DNA of 64,000 bases from Pseudotabrizicola sediminis. GTDB lineage: Bacteria > Pseudomonadota > Alphaproteobacteria > Rhodobacterales > Rhodobacteraceae. The notes beneath the pieces were generated by a model that saw only the letters and a list, made by a program, of their open reading frames with translations, did no database searches and was not told where the DNA came from. The DNA is taken from NCBI RefSeq assembly GCF_004745575.1, contig NZ_RPEM01000005.1, forward strand, positions 62,001 to 126,000. The letters are read 5' to 3'. The translations under genes were made by a program, and so were the position numbers. Shown here in pieces: positions 25,501-32,924 of the stretch. Position 1 is the first letter of the stretch. Each line of letters begins with the position of its first letter.

Positions 25501-27573
25501 GTGCTGCTGAGGCTGTCGCTGCGGTTGCGGATCTTTCTGCTGTTTGCAGCGCTGGCAGCGGCTGCGATGGGGGCCGTCACGGCCGGGCTATGGCTGGGGT
25601 ATCAGCGTCTGGGTGACCCCCAGACGCTGAATGCCTTTGTGCAGGGCGGCGTTATCGCCGGTTTTGTCATTCTGGGGGTGGTGGCCTGGGTCTGGTATCT
25701 GTTCGATGTGAACGTGGCGCGTCCCATAGACGCGCTGGCCGGGGCGTTGCGGGCGCGGGCGCATGCCGATGTGACCGGCGGCATTGACGGAAAAATCGCG
25801 AGCTACCTGGGGGATCTTGCCCCCGCCGCGACGGCGGCTGCGGCATCTCTGTCCGAAACCCGCAATGCCCTGGCCGAAGCGGTGGCGCGCGAAACCACCC
25901 GGCTGACGGTTGAAAAATCGCGGCTGGAGGCCCTGTTGTCTGACGTCGATGCCGGGGTGATCCTGTGCTCGGGTGATCACACGCTGGCGTTCTACAACGG
26001 GCAGGCGGTTGATCTGATGGGGGCGGGCATGGCCGCGCCGGGGCTGGACCGCCGCCTGTTCGACTACCTGCGTGAAGGCCCGATTCTGCTGGCCCACGCG
26101 CGCCTGATTGCCACCGGCGACCGCGACGCCGCGTCAGACCTGCTGTGTGCGACGCTGACGGGAAGCAGGGTCCTGTCGGCCCGGATGCGGCTGATGGCGG
26201 CAGATAACGGCTCTGTGCCCGGCTATGTGCTGACCCTGCGCGACGTGACCGCCGACCACGCCACCCACACCCGGCGCGAGGCGTTGCTGGCCGAAGTGTT
26301 TGACCGCGTGCGCCGCCCTGCCGCCAATCTGAGCACGCTGATGGCGGCCATTCCCGAGGGTGCTGCCGCCCCCGGCAAGCTGGACACAGCCTTGCGCGAA
26401 GAGGTGGCGGCCCTGGCCGCCGCCGTCACCGACCTGAGCCAGCGGCATGACGCAGGCCGGGAAGGCTGGTCGCTGACCATGACCCGCGCATCCGACCTGC
26501 TGGACGGTCTGCGCGCCCGCATGGAGGGCGAGGGTCTTGCCGCCGAGACCACGGCAGATGCCATGCTGCTGGGCTGCAACGGGTTTGAGGTGATCGCGCT
26601 GCTGGCGGGCCTGACCGAGGCCATGGCGCGCGAGGGCATCGCGCGCAGCTTCCGGCTGCAGATCGAGGAAGAAGGCACCGGCGCGCTGATCCGGCTGGTC
26701 TGGCAAGGGGCCGCGCTGCCGGTGGCGCGCTTGGAGCACTGGCTGGATGCGCCGCTGGAGCCGGGCATCACCTCGGCACCGCGCCGGTCTGTGCTGGCCA
26801 CGCATGGCACCGACATCTGGCCCGAGGCGGTCGGGATGGGCGCGCACAGTCTGTGCATGCCGATCCCGCAGGCCCGCCGCGTGGTGCGCCGCCCGGCCCC
26901 GATTGCGCGGCCTGTGGTTTATGACTTCGATCTTTTGTCCAAGGCACGCAGCGCCGCAGTTCAGGATGCGCGGCTGCTGGACCTGACCTATGTGGTGTTC
27001 GACACCGAAACCACCGGGCTGTTGCCGGGGCAGGGTGACGAGATCGTGCAGATCGCCGCCGTGCGGATCGTCAATGGCCGTCGGGTCGAAGGCGAGGTGT
27101 TCAACACGCTGGTCAACCCGCGCCGCCCGATCCCGCTGAGTTCGACCGAGGTGCATGGCATCACCGACGCCATGGTGCAGGATGCGCCCCATGTCGAAGA
27201 GATCGCCATCCGCTTCCACAAATTTGCCGAAGGTGCGGTGCTGGTGGCGCATAATGCACCGTTTGACATGGCCTTCCTGCGCCGGCTTGAGCCCGCAATC
27301 GGCTTGCAGTTCGACAACCCGGTGTTCGACACCGTCCTGCTGTCCGCCGTGGTATATGGCCAGCACGAGGTGCACAGCCTGGACGCGCTGTCGCACCGGC
27401 TAGGCATCACCATTCCCGAAGAGGCGCGGCACACGGCCATTGGCGACACCATTGCCACGGCCGAGGCGTTCCTGAAACTGTTGCCGATGGTGCAGGGCCG
27501 TGGTTTTGCCACCTTTGGCGCGGTTCTGTCGGAAGTGCGCCGCCACGGGCGGTTGCTGAAGGATTTGAACTGA
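25501..27573 (+). CDS. membrane sensor (degenerate histidine-kinase-like) fused to DEDDh 3'-5' exonuclease
   Basis: 690 aa, GTG start 2 bp after the response regulator stop. Domains: two membrane helices (about 8-32 and 48-68), a HAMP-like linker (70-115), a PAS-like domain (140-250), then a region laid out like a histidine kinase. In its dimerisation helix, LLAEVFDRVRRPAANLSTLM (262-281), the phospho-His is absent. The ATP-binding part (330-460) has no convincing N or G boxes. Residues 495-690 form an intact DnaQ-type exonuclease with D501/E503 (VVFDTETTG), D589 (HNAPFD) and H644/D649 (HTAIGD). It is not the replicative epsilon subunit; the nucleic-acid substrate and signal are unknown. Confidence 0.88.
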   Translation: MLLRLSLRLRIFLLFAALAAAAMGAVTAGLWLGYQRLGDPQTLNAFVQGGVIAGFVILGVVAWVWYLFDVNVARPIDALAGALRARAHADVTGGIDGKIASYLGDLAPAATAAAASLSETRNALAEAVARETTRLTVEKSRLEALLSDVDAGVILCSGDHTLAFYNGQAVDLMGAGMAAPGLDRRLFDYLREGPILLAHARLIATGDRDAASDLLCATLTGSRVLSARMRLMAADNGSVPGYVLTLRDVTADHATHTRREALLAEVFDRVRRPAANLSTLMAAIPEGAAAPGKLDTALREEVAALAAAVTDLSQRHDAGREGWSLTMTRASDLLDGLRARMEGEGLAAETTADAMLLGCNGFEVIALLAGLTEAMAREGIARSFRLQIEEEGTGALIRLVWQGAALPVARLEHWLDAPLEPGITSAPRRSVLATHGTDIWPEAVGMGAHSLCMPIPQARRVVRRPAPIARPVVYDFDLLSKARSAAVQDARLLDLTYVVFDTETTGLLPGQGDEIVQIAAVRIVNGRRVEGEVFNTLVNPRRPIPLSSTEVHGITDAMVQDAPHVEEIAIRFHKFAEGAVLVAHNAPFDMAFLRRLEPAIGLQFDNPVFDTVLLSAVVYGQHEVHSLDALSHRLGITIPEEARHTAIGDTIATAEAFLKLLPMVQGRGFATFGAVLSEVRRHGRLLKDLN

Positions 27574-27583
27574 GCGCAAACAA

Positions 27584-27610
27584 AAAGCCGCCCGAGGGCG
27601 GCTTTGTTGA
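27584..27610. terminator. bidirectional terminator between exonuclease gene and tRNA-Ala
   Basis: AAAGCCGCCC (27584-27593) and GGGCGGCTTT (27596-27605) form a 10-bp stem with a 2-nt loop. The plus strand continues TTTGTTG and the minus strand CTTTTTGTTTG, so it can end both the symporter operon and the tRNA transcript. Confidence 0.88.
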
Positions 27611-27612
27611 AG

Positions 27613-27688
<76 letters not shown>

Positions 27689-27805
27689 ACCGGGTACCCA
27701 AGCGTTTCCGCTTCGATGGCCGGTATTTAGGCGAGGGCGTGGGGGGGTGCAAGTGGTTTTTTGCACCCTGTCCCGCGCCCCCGCAAATTCTCGGGCCGCA
27801 GAGTC

Positions 27806-28138
27806 TCAGGCCTCGTCTTCATCCCCGGCCACATCGGCCAGTTCGTCCAGCGAGACGTTGTCATCTGCGTCATCTTCCAGCAGATCATCGTCCAGATCCG
27901 CGTCATCGGTCGCGGTTTCCAGCAGATCGTCATCGGCTTCCAGATCATCGACCAGAACCTCTTCGTCCTTTTCAGGCACGACGCGGGCGATGACCGATGC
28001 CGCCATCTTGCGGCGGGCAGATTCGATATCCACGACCTCGCCCGTGTAGGGGCTGACGATCGGGGAGCGGTTCAGGTCATAGAAGCGTTTGCCGGTGGTC
28101 GGGCAAATACGCTTCGTACCCCATTCTTCCTTGGGCAT
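27806..28138 (-). CDS. FYDLN-acid family protein (TIGR02300)
   Basis: 110 aa. The N-terminus MPKEEWGTKRICPTTGKRFY, continuing DLN, and the SPYTGEVV segment are the invariant TIGR02300/FYDLN-acid family features. The C-terminal half is almost entirely acidic (runs of Asp/Glu) and probably disordered. Found throughout alphaproteobacteria; function unknown. The frame is open 135 bp upstream, but family members start at MPKEEWG. It is divergent from the YgjP-like gene. Confidence 0.92.
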   Translation of the reverse strand: MPKEEWGTKRICPTTGKRFYDLNRSPIVSPYTGEVVDIESARRKMAASVIARVVPEKDEEVLVDDLEADDDLLETATDDADLDDDLLEDDADDNVSLDELADVAGDEDEA

Positions 28139-28273
28139 GGTGGTTCCCTTAAGGCTGTGGAAATGCAGTGACGGCGTCGCTTGCCACAAGGGCCCGCGTC
28201 TGTCAAAGGCTTTTGGCCCCATTGCGGCCATTGTCAAGGTGGCTATGCTGTAACGGCCCTGCAAGAGCGACAA

Positions 28274-28972
28274 ATGCCCCAGCTTCCCGGTTCTCCGCCC
28301 GTTGACATCACCCTGCGCCGGTCCGCCCGCACGCGGCGGTTTTCCTTGCGGGTGTCACGGCTTGACGGGCGGGTGACCCTGTCGATGCCGCTGCGCGCGC
28401 GCGAGTCCGAGGCGTTGCGGTTTGCGGCGGAACAAGAGGGCTGGATCCGTCAGACGCTGGCGCAGATGCCGGGGCGGCGGGTGGTGGGTTTGGGCGATGT
28501 GATTCCGGTTGAAGGGCAGATGCGGCTGCTGGTGGCGGGCAGCGGGCGGTCTGTGCGGCTGGAGGGCGATTCGCTTTGCGTGCCGGGTGATCCGGCGCAG
28601 GCGGGGGTGCGGGCAGGGGCCTTCCTCAAGCTGATGGCGCGGGACCGTCTGGCCGCCGCCTGCGACCGCCACGCATCGCGCCTTGGCCGACCCTACACCC
28701 GGCTGACGCTGCGCGATACGCGGTCGCGCTGGGGGTCTTGTGCGCATGATGGCGCGCTGATGTTTTCCTGGCGGCTGATCATGGCACCGGTGCCGGTGCT
28801 GGATTACGTGGCCGCCCATGAGGTTGCGCATCTGGCCCAGATGAACCACTCGCCCGCCTTCTGGGCGGTGGTCGATCAGCTGTTTCCCCGCTGGCAGGTA
28901 CAGCGCGGCTGGCTGCATGCCGAGGGCCAAGCGCTGCATGGCTATGTCTTTGGCCCGCAAAGCGGGGATTGA
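28274..28972 (+). CDS. YgjP-like (M48/DUF45) zinc metallohydrolase
   Basis: 232 aa. The zinc-binding motif is VAAHEVAHLAQMNHSPAFW (HExxH plus a downstream His), preceded by the diagnostic SRWGSCAHDGALMFSWRLI of the DUF45/SprT-like family. Probable cytoplasmic metallopeptidase; substrate unknown. The in-frame region before 28274 lacks family similarity, so the start is placed at MPQLPGSPPVDI. Confidence 0.88.
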   Translation: MPQLPGSPPVDITLRRSARTRRFSLRVSRLDGRVTLSMPLRARESEALRFAAEQEGWIRQTLAQMPGRRVVGLGDVIPVEGQMRLLVAGSGRSVRLEGDSLCVPGDPAQAGVRAGAFLKLMARDRLAAACDRHASRLGRPYTRLTLRDTRSRWGSCAHDGALMFSWRLIMAPVPVLDYVAAHEVAHLAQMNHSPAFWAVVDQLFPRWQVQRGWLHAEGQALHGYVFGPQSGD

Positions 28973-29005
28973 CCCCGGCGCAAAAGCGGTGCTTGGCTGG
29001 GCATC

Positions 29006-29656
29006 ATGCCGATCACACCCCGCCTGACTGACCCGAACGCTGCCGCGCACGAGCGGCTGTACCGCAGCCTGCGCCAACAGGTGATGCATGGCGAGGTGCC
29101 GCCTGGTCAGCCGATGACCCTGCGCGGGCTGGCCAAGGACTATGGCGTGTCGATGACCCCGGCGCGCGAAGCGATCCGGCGGCTGGTGGCCGAGGGGGCG
29201 CTGACCATATCCAGCTCTGGCCGTGTCTCGACGCCTGAACTGACGCCGGAGCGGATTGAGGAGTTGGCCGCGATCCGTGCTCTGCTGGAACCCGAGATGG
29301 CGGCCCGCGCGCTGCCGCGCGCGCATTTCGCGCTGATCGACCGGCTGGCTGCGATCAATGCGTTGAATGCCGAAGCGGTGCAGCGGCAGGATGCGGTTGC
29401 CTATGTGCGGACCAATCTGGAATTTCACCGCACACTTTATCTGCGCGCGCAGGCCCCGGCGATGCTGGCGATCTGCGAGACGGTCTGGCTGCAGCTGGGG
29501 CCGACGATGCGCGCGCTTTATTCAAGGCTGCGCCGAAAAGAGCCGCCGCAATACCACCGTCTGATCCTCGCCGCCCTGAAAGCGGGCGACGAGCCGGGGT
29601 TGCGGCTGGCGGTGCGCACGGATGTGACGCAAGGGTTGCGGCATCTGGCGGGGTAA
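29006..29656 (+). CDS. GntR family regulator, FCD (FadR-type) subclass
   Basis: 216 aa. An N-terminal winged helix (about 12-78) with MTLRGLAKDYGVSMTPAREA and IRRLVAEGAL is followed by an all-helical FCD effector domain (85-210) with the metal/acid-binding residues in EFHRTLYLRAQ and YHRLILAALKAGD. FCD regulators bind carboxylic acids and recognise TnGT-nnn-ACnA-like palindromes. It converges on lpd, the last gene of the suc operon, with 18 bp between stops. The GTGATCAC arrays upstream of sucC and sdhC would suit such a protein; this link is inferred. Confidence 0.9.
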   Translation: MPITPRLTDPNAAAHERLYRSLRQQVMHGEVPPGQPMTLRGLAKDYGVSMTPAREAIRRLVAEGALTISSSGRVSTPELTPERIEELAAIRALLEPEMAARALPRAHFALIDRLAAINALNAEAVQRQDAVAYVRTNLEFHRTLYLRAQAPAMLAICETVWLQLGPTMRALYSRLRRKEPPQYHRLILAALKAGDEPGLRLAVRTDVTQGLRHLAG

Positions 29657-29674
29657 AGCCCCCGCCAGAAGGGG

Positions 29675-31063
29675 TCAGGCGTGGATGGCACCGTCGCCGC
29701 AGGCGAGGGCAGCTTCGCGCACAGCTTCACTATATGTCGGGTGTGCGTGACACGTCAGCGCCAGATCCTGCGCTGATGCCCCGAATTCCATCGCGACGCA
29801 GACCTCGTGGATCAGATCGCCGGCCATGGGGCCGATGATATGCGCGCCCAGAATGCGGTCGGTGTCCTTGTCAGCGAGGATCTTCACAAAGCCTTCGGCC
29901 TGGAACACCGCCTTGGCGCGGGCGTTGCCCATGAAGCTGAACTTGCCGACCTTGTAGGCGTGGCCCTTTTCCTTCAACTGCTCTTCCGTCGCCCCGACCG
30001 AGGCGACTTCGGGGGTGGTGTAGACCACGCCGGGGATCACGCCGTAGTTCACATGGCCATGCTTTCCGGCCATGATTTCGGCCAGTGCCATGCCTTCATC
30101 CTCGGCCTTGTGGGCCAGCATCGGGCCGATGATCGCATCGCCGATGGCGTACAAGCCTTTGATATTGGTGGCGAAATGATCATCGGTCTTGACCTGCCCG
30201 CGCGGCAGCATCTCGACCCCCAGCGCCTCCAGCCCCAGACCGTTTACATAGGGTTTGCGCCCGGTGGCGACCAGAACCACATCGGCCTCGATCTCATGCG
30301 CCGAGTCGTCCTTGCGCAGCTTGTAGGCAACCTTTGCGCCGGATTTGCCAGCCTCGGCCCCCTGCACGGCGGCGCCCAGAATGAACTTAATGCCTTGTTT
30401 CGTCAGGATTTTCTGGAACGCTTTCGCCACCTCGGCATCCATGCCGGGGGTGATGGCATCCAGATATTCCACCACCGTCACCTGCGTGCCAAGGCGGGCG
30501 TAGACCGATCCCATTTCCAGCCCGATCACACCCGCACCGATGACCACCATCGACTTGGGCACCGCCCCCAGCGTCAGCGCGCCGGTGGAGGTGACGATAA
30601 TCTGCTCGTCCACGGTCACACCGGGCAGCGAGGACGGCTCGGAACCCGTTGCAATCACTATGTTTTTTGCGGTGTGAGCCTCGTCACCCACCTTGACCTG
30701 ACCGGCGGCCGGGATGGTGGCCCAGCCTTTCAGCCAGGTGACCTTGTTCTTTTTGAACAGGAATTCGATGCCCTTGGTGTTGCCGTTGATGACATCATCC
30801 TTGTAGGCCAGCATCTTGGCCCAATCGACCGTGGGGTTCGCGCCCATCAGGCCCATTTTCTCAAAGTTTTCATGGACTTCGTGCAGGTGATGCGTGGCGT
30901 TCAGCAGCGCCTTGGACGGGATGCAGCCCACGTTCAGACAGGTGCCGCCAAGCGCGCCGCGCCCCTCGACACAGGCCACTTTCAGCCCCAGCTGTGCCGC
31001 GCGGATCGCACAGACATAGCCGCCGGGGCCTGCGCCAATGATGATCACGTCAAACTCTGCCAC
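29675..31063 (-). CDS. lpd: dihydrolipoyl dehydrogenase (E3)
   Basis: 462 aa. FAD site at [21 protein letters not shown], redox disulfide in [19 protein letters not shown] site at [14 protein letters not shown], and the C-terminal catalytic His-Glu pair in [14 protein letters not shown]. It reoxidises dihydrolipoamide in the 2-oxoglutarate dehydrogenase complex. The start is taken as GTG (reading MAEFDV), with GAAAGGAAAG upstream; a TTG 18 bp earlier is in frame but less likely. Last gene of the suc operon, separated from sucB by the small MAPEG gene. Confidence 0.95.
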   Translation of the reverse strand: MAEFDVIIIGAGPGGYVCAIRAAQLGLKVACVEGRGALGGTCLNVGCIPSKALLNATHHLHEVHENFEKMGLMGANPTVDWAKMLAYKDDVINGNTKGIEFLFKKNKVTWLKGWATIPAAGQVKVGDEAHTAKNIVIATGSEPSSLPGVTVDEQIIVTSTGALTLGAVPKSMVVIGAGVIGLEMGSVYARLGTQVTVVEYLDAITPGMDAEVAKAFQKILTKQGIKFILGAAVQGAEAGKSGAKVAYKLRKDDSAHEIEADVVLVATGRKPYVNGLGLEALGVEMLPRGQVKTDDHFATNIKGLYAIGDAIIGPMLAHKAEDEGMALAEIMAGKHGHVNYGVIPGVVYTTPEVASVGATEEQLKEKGHAYKVGKFSFMGNARAKAVFQAEGFVKILADKDTDRILGAHIIGPMAGDLIHEVCVAMEFGASAQDLALTCHAHPTYSEAVREAALACGDGAIHA

Positions 31064-31086
31064 GGTCTTTCCTTTCGGCAATCGCG

Positions 31087-31130
31087 GGTCTGGCCCGCGT
31101 ATGGTTCATGTATGGCTGACGTATGGCTTA
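31087..31130. repeat. 11-bp direct-repeat element, copy 2
   Basis: The plus strand reads TCTGGCCCGCGTATGG, followed by two more GTATGG units at exact 11-bp steps. On the minus strand these are three CCATACN5 direct repeats ending about 25 bp before the lpd start. This is the best-preserved of the three copies. Confidence 0.65.
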
Positions 31131-31135
31131 CAGCC

Positions 31136-31531
31136 CTACGTCAGTGCAGCCACAATCATCGTGATGGTGGCGGCGAAACCGATGCCCCAGACGACCGAGC
31201 GCCAGGGGCGCAGGCCAAGGGCATAGGCGGGGATATAGAGGACGCGGGCGGCCAGATAGACCCAGGCGGCGGTCTGCGTGACCGGGGTGGATTGCTGGCC
31301 GAGGGTGACGACCACGACGGCGAGGGTGAAGAGGATCAGTCCCTCGAAATGGTTGTTCAGCGCGCGCTGCATCCGGGCGGTGCGGGTGGAGAGCTGGCGC
31401 GATGGCGGCTTGTCGCGGGCGGACGAGGTGTAGCCGGTGCCGAGCTCCATATTCGCGGGGACCGCGAAGAAGAGGAACTGCACGGCTTGCAAGAGGCCCG
31501 CGAGGGCGAGGACGGTGAGTTCGGGGGTCAT
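31136..31531 (-). CDS. MAPEG family membrane protein
   Basis: 131 aa with four predicted membrane helices: LTVLALAGLLQAVQFLFF, LNNHFEGLILFTLAVVVV, TAAWVYLAARVLYIPAYA and VVWGIGFAATITMIVAAL. The RALNNHFEGL and RVLYIPAY motifs are those of the MAPEG family, whose eukaryotic members are membrane glutathione transferases. The role in bacteria is unknown. It lies between sucB and lpd on the same strand. The start chosen (MTPELTVLA) excludes an upstream in-frame stretch that comes from a REP palindrome. Confidence 0.88.
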   Translation of the reverse strand: MTPELTVLALAGLLQAVQFLFFAVPANMELGTGYTSSARDKPPSRQLSTRTARMQRALNNHFEGLILFTLAVVVVTLGQQSTPVTQTAAWVYLAARVLYIPAYALGLRPWRSVVWGIGFAATITMIVAALT

Positions 31532-31553
31532 GGTGTCAGCACTCCGAAAGGGT

Positions 31554-31617
31554 GGCGGGGTGAACCCCGCCCTACACACAACGACTCGACCGGGTGTAGG
31601 GCGGGGTTCACCCCGCC
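31554..31617. repeat. pair of REP-like palindromes in inverted orientation
   Basis: Copies at 31554-31575 (GGCGGGGTGAACCCCGCC then CTAC) and 31596-31617 (opposite orientation) are separated by 20 bp. The pair fills the gap between the sucB stop and the MAPEG start, and in the transcript would form tandem or one extended hairpin. Confidence 0.85.
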
Positions 31618-31622
31618 GCGCA

Positions 31623-32837
31623 TCACAGATCCATCAGCAACCGGCGCGGGTCTTCCAGCGCTTCCTTGACGCGGACGAGGAAGGTCACCGCACCTTTACC
31701 GTCCACGATCCGGTGGTCGTAGCTGAGCGCCAGATACATCATCGGGCGGATGACGATCTGGCCGTTCACCACCACGGGGCGGTCCTGAATCTTGTGCATG
31801 CCAAGGATGCCCGATTGCGGCGGGTTCAGAATGGGTGACGACATCAGCGAGCCATAGACGCCGCCGTTGGAGATGGTGAACGACCCGCCCTGCATTTCCG
31901 CCATGCTCAGCTTGCCGTCGCGGGCGCGCAGACCAAGTTCGGCGATTTTCTTCTCGATCTGGGCAAAGCCCATCTGGTCGGCGTCGCGCACCACCGGAAC
32001 CACCAGCCCGTTGGGGGTGCCCACGGCCACGCCCATGTGGACGTAATGCTTGTAGATCACATCGCCGCCGTCAATCTCGGCATTGACCTCGGGCACTTCT
32101 TTCAGCGCATGGGTGCAGGCTTTGACGAAGAACGACATGAAGCCCAACTTGACGCCGTGCTTTTTTTCGAACGCGTCTTTGTATTCGTTGCGCAGGCCCA
32201 TGATGCCCGACATGTCCACCTCGTTATAGGTGGTCAGCATGGCGGCGGTGTTCTGCGCGTCTTTCAAACGGCGCGCGATTGTGGCGCGCAGGCGGGTCAT
32301 CTTGACGCGCTCTTCGCGGCTGGCGTCATCGGTGCTGACCGGGCCGCGCGGCATGGCGGCGGGGGCCGGGGCGGTGGCGGCGGGCGCAGGGGCCTTGGCC
32401 ACGTCTTCCTTCATCACGCGGCCATCGCGGCCGGAGCCCTGAACCTGATCGCGCGTGAGGCCCGCTTCGGCCATGGCTTTCTTGGCGGACGGCGCATCTT
32501 CGACATCCTTGCGCTCGGTCAGCGTCTCTGGCCCGGCACCGGGGGAGTTTACCGCCTCGGCCTTTGCGGCCTTGGGTTCGTCTTTGGTGGCGGGGGCGGC
32601 GGCGCCTTCGGTGATGATGCCAAGCCGGGCGTTGGCGGCGACGGTTTCGCCTTCCTGAACCAGAATTTCGGCCAGCACGCCGGAGGCCGGGGCGGGAACC
32701 TCTACCGACACCTTGTCGGTTTCAAGCTCGCACAGCATCTCATCCTGCTTCACCACATCGCCGACCTTTTTGAACCAGGTCGAAACGGTGGCCTCGGAGA
32801 CCGATTCACCAAGGGCGGGAACCATTACGTCAGTCAT
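31623..32837 (-). CDS. sucB: 2-oxoglutarate dehydrogenase E2 (dihydrolipoyl succinyltransferase)
   Basis: 404 aa. One lipoyl domain with the lipoylated Lys in [15 protein letters not shown] (residue about 43), an alanine/proline linker, an E3-binding domain ([18 protein letters not shown]), another flexible linker, and the catalytic acyltransferase domain ending in [18 protein letters not shown] with the active-site His and Asp. It transfers the succinyl group to CoA and is the core of the complex with SucA and Lpd. It starts 87 bp after sucA, with a hairpin in the gap. Confidence 0.97.
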   Translation of the reverse strand: MTDVMVPALGESVSEATVSTWFKKVGDVVKQDEMLCELETDKVSVEVPAPASGVLAEILVQEGETVAANARLGIITEGAAAPATKDEPKAAKAEAVNSPGAGPETLTERKDVEDAPSAKKAMAEAGLTRDQVQGSGRDGRVMKEDVAKAPAPAATAPAPAAMPRGPVSTDDASREERVKMTRLRATIARRLKDAQNTAAMLTTYNEVDMSGIMGLRNEYKDAFEKKHGVKLGFMSFFVKACTHALKEVPEVNAEIDGGDVIYKHYVHMGVAVGTPNGLVVPVVRDADQMGFAQIEKKIAELGLRARDGKLSMAEMQGGSFTISNGGVYGSLMSSPILNPPQSGILGMHKIQDRPVVVNGQIVIRPMMYLALSYDHRIVDGKGAVTFLVRVKEALEDPRRLLMDL

Positions 32838-32883
32838 CTTCGTCTTCCTCCACGCCGCTTGGGGCGTATGTGTCAGGGGCGGG

Positions 32884-32904
32884 CGGGGCCGGTTGGCGGC
32901 CCCG
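32884..32904 (-). other. hairpin between sucA and sucB
   Basis: CGGGGCCG (32884-32891) pairs with CGGCCCCG (32897-32904) around a 5-nt loop, 21 bp beyond the sucA stop. No T-tract. It probably affects mRNA processing or stability rather than full termination. Confidence 0.45.
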
Positions 32905-32924
32905 CGGCGGTCAGAATGTTGCGG

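Noticed and set aside
25501-27573. Replicative DNA polymerase III epsilon subunit (dnaQ)
   Set aside because: The exonuclease is preceded by 480 residues of membrane-sensor architecture and lacks a recognisable polymerase-binding tail; genuine epsilon is a short soluble protein.
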